In this document: positions 9,978 to 17,978 of the stretch, piece by piece
Layout of the letters: each line of letters opens with the position of its first letter
How positions within the stretch are numbered: the first letter of the stretch is position 1
DNA from: Allobosea vaviloviae
GTDB lineage: Bacteria; Pseudomonadota; Alphaproteobacteria; Rhizobiales; Beijerinckiaceae
Direction of reading: 5' to 3'
NCBI RefSeq assembly: GCF_001298265.1
Contig: NZ_LGSZ01000029.1
Coordinates: forward strand, 1-64,000
DNA length: 64,000 nucleotides
Program-made: the position numbers and the translations under genes
The notes under the pieces: generated by a model
The model's database searches: none
What the model saw: the letters and a program-made list of their open reading frames with translations, nothing else
What the model was told of the DNA's origin: nothing

Positions 9978-10751
9978 ATGGCTATCGATTTCGAGGTCGA
10001 GGACGGAATTGCGATCATCACGATCAACCGCCCCGAGCGGCTCAACGCGATGGACGGCGACCACTACCGCGCCCTGTCCGAAGCCTGGATCAAGGTCCGC
10101 GACGACATCGACATCCGCGTCGCGATCGTCACCGGGGCGGGCGAGCGCGCCTTCACCACCGGTGCCGACATCAAGAGCTTCGTGGCAAAGCCGGCCGAAT
10201 TCTCGCAGATGTGGCTGACCCAGCGCGACCAGTTGCTGAATCGCGGCCTCGAGGTGTGGAAGCCTGTCATCTGCGCCGTGAACGGGCTGTGCCTCGGCGG
10301 CGGCATGACGCTGCTAATGGGCACCGACCTTCGGGTCGCAGCTGAGCACGCGACCTTCAGCCTTGCCGAGGTCAAGCGCGGCGTCATCCCGGCCAATGGC
10401 GGCACGCAGCGGGTATTGTCACAGCTTCCCTATGCGATCGCGATGGAAATGCTGCTGACAGGCGACTCCATCGACGCGCAGACCGCTCTTCGATGGGGCT
10501 TGATCAACAAGGTCGTGCCCGCCGGCGAGGTCATGTCCGCAGCGAAGGACTATGCACGCCGCATCGCCGCCGCCGCCCCCTTGGCCGTCCAGGCCGCCAA
10601 GGAGCTCGCAATCCGCGGCCGCGACATGGATCTCACGACCGGCTTGCGCATGGAACAGATGGTGCTGAGGCTGCTTCAGTCCACGGAGGATGCGAAGGAA
10701 GGGCCTGCCGCCTTCGCTGAGAAGCGCCCCGCTGATTTTAAGGGCCGCTAA
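9978..10751 (+). CDS. Enoyl-CoA hydratase/isomerase family protein (crotonase)
   Basis: A 257-aa crotonase. The oxyanion-hole segments are AFTTGADIKSF and GLCLGGGMTLLMG. A Glu in SLAEVKRGVIPANGGTQR matches the catalytic Glu of hydratases, so hydration of a 2-enoyl-CoA is likely. The start at 9978 (MAIDFEVEDG) is chosen because the family begins here; the frame is open further upstream but that part overlaps the aldehyde dehydrogenase. It lies 29 bases after the aldehyde dehydrogenase and 38 bases before a second crotonase in the same operon. Confidence 0.9.
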   Translation: MAIDFEVEDGIAIITINRPERLNAMDGDHYRALSEAWIKVRDDIDIRVAIVTGAGERAFTTGADIKSFVAKPAEFSQMWLTQRDQLLNRGLEVWKPVICAVNGLCLGGGMTLLMGTDLRVAAEHATFSLAEVKRGVIPANGGTQRVLSQLPYAIAMEMLLTGDSIDAQTALRWGLINKVVPAGEVMSAAKDYARRIAAAAPLAVQAAKELAIRGRDMDLTTGLRMEQMVLRLLQSTEDAKEGPAAFAEKRPADFKGR

Positions 10752-10789
10752 AGGACGCGGAGCCCTGCAGAACCGCTTGGGAGCAATCC

Positions 10790-11560
10790 ATGAACGTCGA
10801 TCTCGAAATCTCCGGGCCGGTCGCGACGGTCCGGCTCAACCGGCCGGAACGCCTCAACGCGCTTTCCGAAGAAATGAAGGAGGCCATGCCCGACATCTTC
10901 GGGCAGGTGAATCGGGATCCGGCGGTCAAAGTCGTGGTTCTGTGCGGAGCGGGCCGCGGCTTTTGCGCCAGCGGCGACACGACGACGATGGGACAGTTCA
11001 CGGCCGTTACCGGCCGCGAGCGTCTGAAGCGCGCCCATCGCATGATCATCGCGCTCGCCAATATCGAGAAGCCGGTGATCGCCAGCGTCCGCGGGCCTGT
11101 CGCCGGCATCGGATGGAGCATGGCGCTAGCCTGCGACATGATCATTGCGTCCGAGACGGCCGTGTTCTCCCAGGTATTCCGCAATGTCGGGCTGTCGCCT
11201 GATGGCGGCGCCATCTACTTCCTCTCCAAGGTGATCGGCGAATTGCGCGCCAAGGAACTCGTCTATCGCGCGCGTAAACTAGGAGCGGAGGAGGCCCTGT
11301 CCCTCGGTCTCGTGACGCGCATGGTGCCGGACGACGAACTCGAGGCCGAAACGCAGCGCTATGTCGAGGAACTCGTCGACGGCCCGCACTTCTCCTTCAG
11401 CACGACCAAGAAGATGTTCAAGCTGCTGCATTCCCCTAGCCTGGAAACCTTCCTGGACGCCGAGGCCTGGGCGCAGGGCGTCAATCTCCTGACAGAAGAC
11501 CACGGCGAAGGCATCCAAGCGTTTCGGGAAAAGCGGCGGCCTGCGTTTAAAGGCAGCTGA
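10790..11560 (+). CDS. Enoyl-CoA hydratase/isomerase family protein, PaaG-like
   Basis: A 256-aa crotonase. Oxyanion-hole segments are GFCASGDTTTMG and GPVAGIGWSMALA. The region FSQVFRNVGLSPDGGAIYFL has no Glu where hydratases carry one, but keeps the Asp of the SPDGG/VPDSGG motif. That pattern is seen in PaaG-type isomerases, so double-bond isomerisation or ring-type chemistry is more likely than simple hydration. It is the last gene of the plus-strand operon and meets the MaoC gene tail to tail, seven bases away. Confidence 0.88.
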   Translation: MNVDLEISGPVATVRLNRPERLNALSEEMKEAMPDIFGQVNRDPAVKVVVLCGAGRGFCASGDTTTMGQFTAVTGRERLKRAHRMIIALANIEKPVIASVRGPVAGIGWSMALACDMIIASETAVFSQVFRNVGLSPDGGAIYFLSKVIGELRAKELVYRARKLGAEEALSLGLVTRMVPDDELEAETQRYVEELVDGPHFSFSTTKKMFKLLHSPSLETFLDAEAWAQGVNLLTEDHGEGIQAFREKRRPAFKGS

Positions 11561-11566
11561 GGCCCC

Positions 11567-12022
11567 CTAAGAAGGTCGCTTTCGCTGGAGGCCCGACCGG
11601 CGGCATTGCGCGACCAAGTCGCCGTGTTGGTTGTATGCGCGATGTAGGAAGGTGACGATCCCCGCTTCCGGCCGGGATCGGCTCTCCCGCAGATCAACCA
11701 CCTCGGTTTCAACCCGGATTGTGTCGCCGTGGAAGAGCGGTTTCGGGAAGCGCACTTCGTCCCAACCGAGGTTCGCTATGGCGGTACCCAACGTGGTGTC
11801 TCCGACTGAGATGCCGACCATCAGGCCGAGCGTGAACGCGCTATTGACCAGCCGTTGGCCGAACTCGGTTTCAGTTCGGCAATACTCTTCATCGAGGTGG
11901 AGATAGGCCGGATTGTGCGTCAATGCGCTGAACCAGACATTATCGGCCTCGGTGATTGTGCGCCGGATCTCATGCTTGAAAACCTGCCCGATCGTCAGCT
12001 CGTCAAAAAATAAACCCGCCAT
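11567..12022 (-). CDS. MaoC-family (R)-hydratase/dehydratase
   Basis: A 151-aa single hot-dog-fold MaoC protein. It begins with the [38 protein letters not shown] segment, in which Asp and His of the [12 protein letters not shown] stretch match the hydratase catalytic region, and continues with [20 protein letters not shown]. This class hydrates 2-enoyl-CoA or mesaconyl-type CoA esters. It is transcribed divergently from the Bug-type protein at 12146, with an operator-like palindrome at 12085-12099 between them. With the CitE-like lyase at 19767 it could form a hydration and cleavage pair for branched 3-hydroxyacyl-CoA; this is an inference. Confidence 0.85.
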   Translation of the reverse strand: MAGLFFDELTIGQVFKHEIRRTITEADNVWFSALTHNPAYLHLDEEYCRTETEFGQRLVNSAFTLGLMVGISVGDTTLGTAIANLGWDEVRFPKPLFHGDTIRVETEVVDLRESRSRPEAGIVTFLHRAYNQHGDLVAQCRRSGLQRKRPS

Positions 12023-12084
12023 TTCAATGCCTCCCTTTGCTTTTTCGAGCCGCCGGCTCGTTCTGATTGTTGACCCTAAAATAT

Positions 12085-12099
12085 AATGGTCCTACCTTT
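12085..12099. promoter_or_regulatory. FadR/FCD-type operator in divergent promoter 2
   Basis: AATGGTCCTACCTTT has the core TGGTCCTACC, a one-base departure from TGGTNNNACCA at its last position, with outer AA and TT pairing. It lies between the MaoC gene (start 12022) and the Bug protein gene (start 12146). It is the weakest of the four divergent-promoter sites but keeps the central GGT-ACC half-sites. Confidence 0.55.
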
Positions 12100-12145
12100 G
12101 TACTATAAAGAATGCCGGCTGGAACCGGCAAGAGGGAGGATTGCA

Positions 12146-13111
12146 ATGATCAAGATCCCGGCCGTTGCCGTGCTGCTGTTGGGGCTCGCGAGTCCGGTCG
12201 CCGCGAGGGCGCAGGAATATCCTCAAAGACCGATAAGAATGATCGTTCCTTTCGCGGCGGGAGGCGGCACAGATGTGCTGGCGAGGGTCGTCGCAGGCGC
12301 TTTGGCCGAGCGCTTGAAGCAGCAAGTCGTAGTCGAAAATCGTGGAGGTGCCGGCTCTGTGTCAGGCACCGACGCGGTCGCAAAGTCCGAGCCCGACGGC
12401 TACATGGTCCTGTTCACGTCGGTCGCGTACGCGATCAACCCCGGCGTCTATCGCAAGCTCCCTTACAAGCCCGCGGATTTGGTGCCTGTTGCAATGGCAG
12501 GAAGCGCCCCGCTCGTTCTCGTCATGCATCCCTCTGTGCCCGCTAACGACCTGCCGGAACTGCTGGCTCTGCTGAAAGCGAATCCGGGAAAGTACAACTA
12601 TGGATCGTCGGGCAACGGCACGACGCTGCACATGGCGGCGGAAATGTTTCGGTCGATGGCGAAGGTCGACATGGTGCATGTGCCCTATCGCGGCGCTGCT
12701 CCGGCGATGACGGACCTTATTAGCGGCAATGTTTCCTTCGTCTTCGATCAGGTAACGACTGCAGCGCCCTTCGTTGACGACGGCAAGTTGAAAGCGATTG
12801 GCGTGAGCACGAAAACGCGCTCATCGCTCCTGCCCGGCACTCCGACAATGCATGAAGCGGGGTTGAGCGGCTATGAAACCTATACCTGGAACGTCATCGC
12901 CGTCCCCAAAGGCACGCCGCAGCCGATCGTCGATCGTCTCAACGCGGAGACCTACGCCGTGATGGGGAGCGCGCAGATGAACAAGCGCTTCTCTGAGTTG
13001 GGTGCGGAGACCAGCAAGCCCGCCTCGCCAGCCGAGGTCGCCGCCTTCGTCGAATCCGAAACTGCCAAGTTCAGGGCCATTGCCAAATCGGCTGGCGTCT
13101 CCATCGAATGA
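12146..13111 (+). CDS. Tripartite tricarboxylate transporter binding protein (Bug/TctC family), copy 1
   Basis: A 321-aa secreted solute-binding protein. The start at 12146 follows GAGGGAGGA and gives a clean signal peptide, IPAVAVLLLGLASPVAARAQ. The mature protein begins with the Bug signature YPQRPIRMIVPFAAGGGTDVLAR and has YNYGSSGNGTTLHMAAE and VHVPYRGAAPAMTDLISG. No TctA or TctB membrane genes are visible in the window, so it is an orphan. Such proteins bind carboxylates, including dicarboxylates like adipate, and many have no linked permease. It is divergent from maoC and probably controlled with it. Confidence 0.9.
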   Translation: MIKIPAVAVLLLGLASPVAARAQEYPQRPIRMIVPFAAGGGTDVLARVVAGALAERLKQQVVVENRGGAGSVSGTDAVAKSEPDGYMVLFTSVAYAINPGVYRKLPYKPADLVPVAMAGSAPLVLVMHPSVPANDLPELLALLKANPGKYNYGSSGNGTTLHMAAEMFRSMAKVDMVHVPYRGAAPAMTDLISGNVSFVFDQVTTAAPFVDDGKLKAIGVSTKTRSSLLPGTPTMHEAGLSGYETYTWNVIAVPKGTPQPIVDRLNAETYAVMGSAQMNKRFSELGAETSKPASPAEVAAFVESETAKFRAIAKSAGVSIE

Positions 13112-13112
13112 G

Positions 13113-13211
13113 TCGCGACGCGTCGCGAGATCGAGTGGCAAACCGGCCGAGATGGGTTTCCAAAATGACGCCAATCGCGGCATCGAAATGGCGTGAGCCC
13201 AAGGGCTCACG
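13113..13211. repeat. Two short palindromes downstream of the Bug gene
   Basis: TCGCGACGCGTCGCGA (13113-13128) is a perfect 16-bp palindrome, and CGTGAGCCC-AA-GGGCTCACG (13192-13211) has perfect 9-bp arms. Neither is followed by a T run. They may help to end transcription of the Bug gene or mark the left edge of the inserted segment that follows; no function is proven. Confidence 0.4.
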
Positions 13212-13248
13212 GCAGATATCAGGCACCAATGAGGTCGTGGGGCTAGGC

Positions 13249-13428
13249 TTAAGCGCCGGTCACGTGGATCGGCGCCCGGGCGAATAGCGTCGCCCCATCG
13301 GAACTGACCTTGCTTCCGCGTTCCGTCAGATGAATCGGAGCCGCAGCAAGAGCCACGCTCGCTTGCGCGAACACCAGGCTCAGGATCAGTGCGATAGCGA
13401 TGCGCACACGGCGGGGATGGGTCGGCAT
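13249..13428 (-). CDS. Small secreted protein of unknown function with an APIH(L/V)T repeat
   Basis: A 59-aa product that I do not recognise. Residues 1-28 form a signal peptide (RRVRIAIALILSLVFAQASVALA). The mature 30 residues start with APIHLT and end with APIHVTGA, a short repeat either side of a Ser/Gly-rich stretch. The start at 13428 sits eight bases after AAGGAG; an ATG two codons upstream overlaps the ribosome site too closely. It is coupled to the upstream gene at 13434. It could be a processed secreted peptide, but that is speculation. Confidence 0.55.
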   Translation of the reverse strand: MPTHPRRVRIAIALILSLVFAQASVALAAAPIHLTERGSKVSSDGATLFARAPIHVTGA

Positions 13429-13433
13429 CAGCA

Positions 13434-14462
13434 TTACTCCTTTTCGCTCGCTTCGATGAGTCGGATTGCGGCCTCAAGTTCGGGGGTCTTGAAGAGATCA
13501 TAGCCTTCCGGCATCCAGGCCGGGGCGAACTCCCGAATCGGACCGGTGTGGTTCGCGGTATCCAGCATCAGCTGGATCATGGCCTCGGCCTTCTTGTTGT
13601 AGGCGTCAGCCTTGCCGCCGTGCTCGATCATCGCGACATAGCCGGCGGCTTCGGCGAAGTTCAGGGGGATGCGGGGATCACCCAGCCGCCCAGTCGCCAG
13701 CTTTACCGCCTTCAGGACAACGGGTTCGGAGATGCGTTCGGCCATCGCCTTGAGATTGCTCTGCCGCTGGTTGCGCAGATTGTACTCGACGAAGAAAGCC
13801 AGTGTTTCCATGCGCACCGAGACCGCCTTTTCAGTGAAGGGGGCTTCGATGTTTCTCAGGACATGCAAGCGCTCAGCCGCGCACTCGGCGAGCCGGGTCT
13901 GCGCCTGTTCGAACAGGCGCACCTTGCGCTCGGGGCTGATGTTCGGGGCGCCAGCCTTATAGGTCGGGATCTGCGCGCCGAGCGAGGAGCGGCACAGCCA
14001 GTCAACCCGGCATTCCTCATTGCCGCTCGCCTTCTCGTCCAGGTGTTCGAGAACACCCTCCGCCTCAGAGAGAAGGAGCATCGCTCGGGCAGGCTCGATC
14101 AGATTGTAACTCGCCGAGCGCAGGAGCCATTCCATCCGCATCGCCGCTCTCGACGCCTCCGTCGGAAAGATCGCCTTGATGGCCTGCTCATTAAGGCCGG
14201 CGATGTCATCGTACTTCGTGCGCGGCCCGAGCAGCTTTTCCAGGGGGCTGTTTGCCAATCGATAGATCGAGGTCATAGCGGGGGCGCCGGCACCCAAGCT
14301 GTGCCTGAAGCTGCGGTAGGAAAAACGCTTCCGGCCGTTCACGTTGCGCGCCCAGTTTACGCCGGATCGGGCATTGAGAACGAGATTGGCCCTATTGCCT
14401 TCAGACTTGTTCGCGCCGGGCTTCTTGGTCAATTGACCCTCCAGTCGATGCGGCAGTGACAT
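13434..14462 (-). CDS. Hypothetical protein, 342 aa
   Basis: I do not recognise this protein. It lacks a signal peptide and membrane segments. The basic N-terminus (about 60 residues, rich in Lys, Arg and Asn) is followed by a probably all-helical body with many Ala, Glu and Leu residues (for example RAMLLLSEAEGVLEHLDEKA and RLFEQAQTRLAECAAERLH). No ribosome site is visible before ATG 14462; an internal ATG at 14276 is an alternative start that would remove the basic region. It is linked to the small secreted protein downstream and belongs to a 2.3-kb segment whose genes do not match the surrounding catabolic pathway, probably a separate acquisition. Confidence 0.6.
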   Translation of the reverse strand: MSLPHRLEGQLTKKPGANKSEGNRANLVLNARSGVNWARNVNGRKRFSYRSFRHSLGAGAPAMTSIYRLANSPLEKLLGPRTKYDDIAGLNEQAIKAIFPTEASRAAMRMEWLLRSASYNLIEPARAMLLLSEAEGVLEHLDEKASGNEECRVDWLCRSSLGAQIPTYKAGAPNISPERKVRLFEQAQTRLAECAAERLHVLRNIEAPFTEKAVSVRMETLAFFVEYNLRNQRQSNLKAMAERISEPVVLKAVKLATGRLGDPRIPLNFAEAAGYVAMIEHGGKADAYNKKAEAMIQLMLDTANHTGPIREFAPAWMPEGYDLFKTPELEAAIRLIEASEKE

Positions 14463-14831
14463 GATTATAGTTCGCGTGTGCCCAAGCGGAATTGCCTTGT
14501 TTCAGCTCAGGGGCTTCGTGGAACGAAATCATCGCGCTGACAGGCTGGCAGCGATGGCCTGAACCCCCAGTGAACGCCGCTGTTTCATTTCGTTCAGCTA
14601 GAGGAACACCACGGCAACCCCTGCCGTGTCGGCGTTCTCGCTCTTTTTTCACTTTTCTTTTCACGCCAGACCACGAAGGGAAACATCTAACGCGGACTGT
14701 TTCATTCCGAAGGGCGCGCTGAAAAATCGAGCTGTCCACGCCCTGATCCTGCCCTGGCCTTCCGCGCCGCGGAGGCGGCCGGGGAGTCCCCGGCCTCGAA
14801 CGCCCGAAGCAACAAGCTTCGGCCCTGGCCA
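14463..14831. other. Intergenic region between divergent hypothetical genes
   Basis: No gene is supported here. The only structure seen is an inverted pair GAACGAAAT (14521-14529) and ATTTCGTTC (14587-14595), 57 bases apart, which is too weak to call an operator. Confidence 0.4.
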
Positions 14832-15533
14832 ATGGGGTCCAAGATGGACAGTTTCCCGCGTGCCGCTTCCTTTGTGGGCTGCGGCTTCGTGATTGCCCTC
14901 CTGACAGCTTGCGCGCTCAGCTTCGTCCCGCAGGCAGACAGCCTCCTCGGATCGGCGGCCAACGATAACCGCAGGGTTCGCGCGGCCAACGACAACGAAA
15001 TCCTGAAGGCCGCGAATGACAATCGGGCTGTTGCGCATCCGGTCGATCCCGTAGCGCAAGATGTCCTCGCGCAGCGCGTCACCGATCAGGAGAAAGCGCT
15101 CCTGAACTACATCGCGAAATGCGAGGGCACGGCAAACCAGGCGAACGACGGGTATTCCACCTCGCTCGATTACGGCAGGTGGCTGCCAAGGGCTATGGAG
15201 CAGGACCTGACGGTCCTGACCCTCGATCAGATCGAAGCTCTGCAGACGGTGATGTTGTCGCACCCTAAAAACGCTGCGCTGTACGCCGGCGGGGGCTCCA
15301 GCGCCATCGGCCGCTATCAGATCGTGCGGCGCACGTTGCGCGGTCTCAAGAAGCAGCTCAGCCTGCCCGGGGACCAGCTCTTCGATGCGGCACTGCAGGA
15401 CCGCCTTGGCCTGCATCTCGCCCGCCAACGCGGGGCCTCGCGGAGCCTGGGCGACGAATGGGCAAGCCTGACGGGCAAGAAGCTCGAGGAAGCGATCTCC
15501 CTGGCCAGCCGGGCGTTCGGTCCGAGGGACTAG
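14832..15533 (+). CDS. Lysozyme-like peptidoglycan hydrolase, predicted lipoprotein with triple AANDN repeat
   Basis: A 233-aa protein. Residues 13-27 are hydrophobic and end in LTAC, a plausible lipobox with Cys27. Residues 42-68 hold AANDN three times at an exact nine-residue period (42, 51, 60). From about residue 86 the sequence resembles phage lambda-type lysozymes: ALLNYIAKCEGT (candidate catalytic Glu97), SSAIGRYQIVRRTLRGL, and LFDAALQDRLGLHLARQRG. This suggests a cell-wall lytic enzyme tethered to the membrane. The start could also be ATG 14844. It may be of phage or conjugative-element origin, and it has no pathway link to its neighbours. Confidence 0.7.
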   Translation: MGSKMDSFPRAASFVGCGFVIALLTACALSFVPQADSLLGSAANDNRRVRAANDNEILKAANDNRAVAHPVDPVAQDVLAQRVTDQEKALLNYIAKCEGTANQANDGYSTSLDYGRWLPRAMEQDLTVLTLDQIEALQTVMLSHPKNAALYAGGGSSAIGRYQIVRRTLRGLKKQLSLPGDQLFDAALQDRLGLHLARQRGASRSLGDEWASLTGKKLEEAISLASRAFGPRD

Positions 15534-15698
15534 ATCCTCCTGGCCCATCAGGCGACTACGTCGCCGAACGCGACCAGGCCACATCAAATAGGGCTGCGCA
15601 CTTTGGCTTGGCCTATCCTTGCAAGACAATCTCGATACCGAACGGTGCTCGACCTGCCCAACGCCATCGCCAAATGGAGCGGTGGGGACGCGGTGGGT

Positions 15699-15727
15699 GA
15701 CCGCGGTATAGAACTGAGACCGCGGTC
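15699..15727. terminator. Inverted repeat downstream of the CaiB-type gene
   Basis: GACCGCGGT (15699-15707) and ACCGCGGTC (15719-15727) are perfect 9-bp arms around an 11-base loop, placed just after the minus-strand stop at 15732. A GC-rich hairpin here fits transcript ending or 3' protection, but there is no T run, so it is not a classical intrinsic terminator. Confidence 0.4.
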
Positions 15728-15731
15728 TTCG

Positions 15732-16934
15732 CTACGCGGCGGCCTCACCTGGCGCCAGAGATTCCAACTCGCCTGGCGTTAGTCCCAGCTCAGCGAGAAT
15801 CTCCTCGGTGTGCTCGCCATGATTGGGTGGAGACAAGCCGGGCTCAGCCACTCGACCATCGAACCGAACGGGCTGCGCAATCCCGTGCAGGTCGCCAACC
15901 CCGGGCCGATCATACGTCATGACCATTCCCGTTGCCTGCGTATGAGGGTGATCAAGCAATTGCTGGATCGAATTAATTGGCGAGCACGGAATTCCGGCTT
16001 TGGAGAGCACCTCGTACCAGTGTGCCGCCGTATTGGTGAGGAGGGCGGCCTGAACGATTTCAAGCGTCCTGGCGCGGTTTCTGACGCGGTCCGCGTTGGT
16101 TCGGAACTCCGGATCGTCTGCGAGTTGATCAAGTCCCGCGGCGGCGCAGAATTTTCTCCATAGGTTATCGTTTGCGACGCCGATCATGATCGGGCCATCC
16201 GCTGCTTCAAGCGCTTGGTAAGGACAGAGCGACTCGTGGCTGGAGCCGCATTTCTTCGGCTGGACCCCGCGCTCCCAGAAGCTCTGAAGATTGTAGGCCA
16301 TCAGTCCCATGGCAGTATCGTAGAGCGACACGTTGACGGTTCCGCCTGCCCCGCCATTCTGCCTCTCGTAGAGCTTCGCCAGGATGCCGGTAAGGGCGTG
16401 CATGCCAGTCATCTGATCGATCGGCGATATCGGGCTGCGGATATAGCTGCCTCCCTCCTCGCCGGTCAGCGCCATGACGCCACAGAAGGCCTGCAGGATC
16501 ACGTCGTATCCGGGAGCCGCGCGCAACGGCCCTTCGCGGCCGAAGCCCGAGATGCTGCAATGGATCAGGCGCGGGTTGATCGCCCGTAGCGTCTCCGCAT
16601 CGATTCCGAGCCTTTCGGCCACTCCAGTCCCGAAGCTTTCGATCGCGACATCGGCTGTTTTCGCGAGGCGATGCACGATCGCCTTGCCGCGCTCGGTCTT
16701 GAGATCGAGCGCAATGCTCCGCTTGTTGCGGTTGACGCTCATGTACACGGCGCCGAGCCCAGGCGCACGGAAAGGCGGCCAGCCGCGCGTCTCGTCACCG
16801 AGCTGCACGGGCTCGACCTTAATGATCTCGGCCCCCATTTCCCCGAGATACTGCGTGCAGAGAGGGCCTGCGAGGACCTTCGTCAGGTCAAGGACGCGCA
16901 CGCCCGTCAGTGGCTTGGTCACATATTCCTCCAT
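15732..16934 (-). CDS. CaiB/BaiF family (class III) CoA-transferase
   Basis: A 400-aa formyl-CoA-transferase-type enzyme that moves CoA between carboxylic acids. The start at 16934 (MEEYVTKPLTGVRVLDLTKV) matches the family opening; the longer open frame upstream has an atypical sequence. Seen in order: LAGPLCTQYLGEMGAEIIKVE, NRNKRSIALDLK, HCSISGFGREGP, and AAPGYDVILQAFCGVM with the family catalytic Asp in GYD. It lies downstream of the monooxygenase and Bug genes on the minus strand, 41 bases after the latter. It probably activates the carboxylic acid made by ring opening and oxidation. Confidence 0.92.
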   Translation of the reverse strand: MEEYVTKPLTGVRVLDLTKVLAGPLCTQYLGEMGAEIIKVEPVQLGDETRGWPPFRAPGLGAVYMSVNRNKRSIALDLKTERGKAIVHRLAKTADVAIESFGTGVAERLGIDAETLRAINPRLIHCSISGFGREGPLRAAPGYDVILQAFCGVMALTGEEGGSYIRSPISPIDQMTGMHALTGILAKLYERQNGGAGGTVNVSLYDTAMGLMAYNLQSFWERGVQPKKCGSSHESLCPYQALEAADGPIMIGVANDNLWRKFCAAAGLDQLADDPEFRTNADRVRNRARTLEIVQAALLTNTAAHWYEVLSKAGIPCSPINSIQQLLDHPHTQATGMVMTYDRPGVGDLHGIAQPVRFDGRVAEPGLSPPNHGEHTEEILAELGLTPGELESLAPGEAAA

Positions 16935-16975
16935 CGCAGTCCGGGGCGCGCCGCGAGCGGCGACGCCGAGGGACC

Positions 16976-17947
16976 TTACTTCTTCTCGATTTTCGCGATC
17001 TCGACGAGATGAACCCATCGCGCTGCGTCCTCGTCGACATAGGCTCCGAGCTCTGCTGGAGTCGTCGATAGGATTTCCGATCCGATTTGATTCACGAAGG
17101 CGATCATGTCCGGCTCCCGCAGCAGAGTGTTCAAGGCCTCGTTCAGGCGCGCGACGATTGGCTGCGGCGTTTTCGCGGGCGCAAAGGCAGCAACCCACGC
17201 GACAATGTTGAAGTCCGGCACGCCGAGCTCCATCAAGGTCGGAATATCGGGCAGCGTCGGCACGCGCTTTGGGCCGGTCACCGCCAGCACGTCGAACTTC
17301 TTTTCCTGGATCATGCCGAGCGCGCTGGCTGGATCGGGGAAGAACACGTCGATCCGGCCGCCGATCAGATCGGTCATAGCCTGAGGCGAACCGCGATACG
17401 GCACATGCGTCATGTCGAAGCCGAGGCGCGCCTTGAGCAACTCGCCCGAGGCCCGCCCGCCGGTGTTTCCACTGCCGTAAGACAATGGCGGATTGGCTTC
17501 CTTCGCCGCTTTGACGAAGCTTGAGAAATCCCTTGCCGGGAAGCCAGGACGAACAGCGAGCATGAACGGGATGCGAATGATCCCGCCGATCGGCGTGAAA
17601 TCCCTCTTCGGATCGTAGGGGAGCTGGCGATAGATGCTCGGATTGGCCGAGTGCGTCGTGTTGGTGGTGACGAGCAGGGTGTAGCCGTCAGGCGCCGAGC
17701 CGGCGACCTGCCGGCTGGCGATGATGCCGTCCGCGCCGGCCTTGTTCTCGATGATGAAGCCCTGGCCGAGATGCCGTTGCAGTCCCTCGCTGACCTTGCG
17801 GGCGACCGCATCGGTCGCGCTTCCGGCCGGGAACGGCACTATGATTGTGACCGGTCGCGTAGGGTAATCCTGTGCCTCGGCCGTGGCCATCGGCAGCGCC
17901 CCCGACAGCAGCGCGACGGCAAGCAGTTTCATCACAGTCTTTTTCAT
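16976..17947 (-). CDS. Tripartite tricarboxylate transporter binding protein (Bug/TctC family), copy 2
   Basis: A 323-aa secreted binding protein. ATG 17947 (MKKTVMKLLAVALLSGALPM) follows GGGAGGAAGC and provides the signal peptide, cut near TAEAQ. The mature start YPTRPVTIIVPFPAGSATDAVARKV, the central LSYGSGNTGGRASGE and the later HVPYRGSPQAMTDLIGGR are Bug hallmarks. It is an orphan like copy 1 at 12146. It sits between the Baeyer-Villiger monooxygenase and the CoA-transferase in one minus-strand run, so its ligand is probably a pathway acid. Confidence 0.9.
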   Translation of the reverse strand: MKKTVMKLLAVALLSGALPMATAEAQDYPTRPVTIIVPFPAGSATDAVARKVSEGLQRHLGQGFIIENKAGADGIIASRQVAGSAPDGYTLLVTTNTTHSANPSIYRQLPYDPKRDFTPIGGIIRIPFMLAVRPGFPARDFSSFVKAAKEANPPLSYGSGNTGGRASGELLKARLGFDMTHVPYRGSPQAMTDLIGGRIDVFFPDPASALGMIQEKKFDVLAVTGPKRVPTLPDIPTLMELGVPDFNIVAWVAAFAPAKTPQPIVARLNEALNTLLREPDMIAFVNQIGSEILSTTPAELGAYVDEDAARWVHLVEIAKIEKK

Positions 17948-17978
17948 TTTGCTTCCTCCCATTTTCCGCGATTTGCCC

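Noticed and set aside
13192..13211. CGTGAGCCC/GGGCTCACG as an intrinsic terminator
   Set aside because: The loop would be only two bases and no T run follows; kept only as a palindrome.
14521..14595. GAACGAAAT/ATTTCGTTC inverted pair as an operator or hairpin
   Set aside because: The arms are 57 bases apart and only nine bases long.
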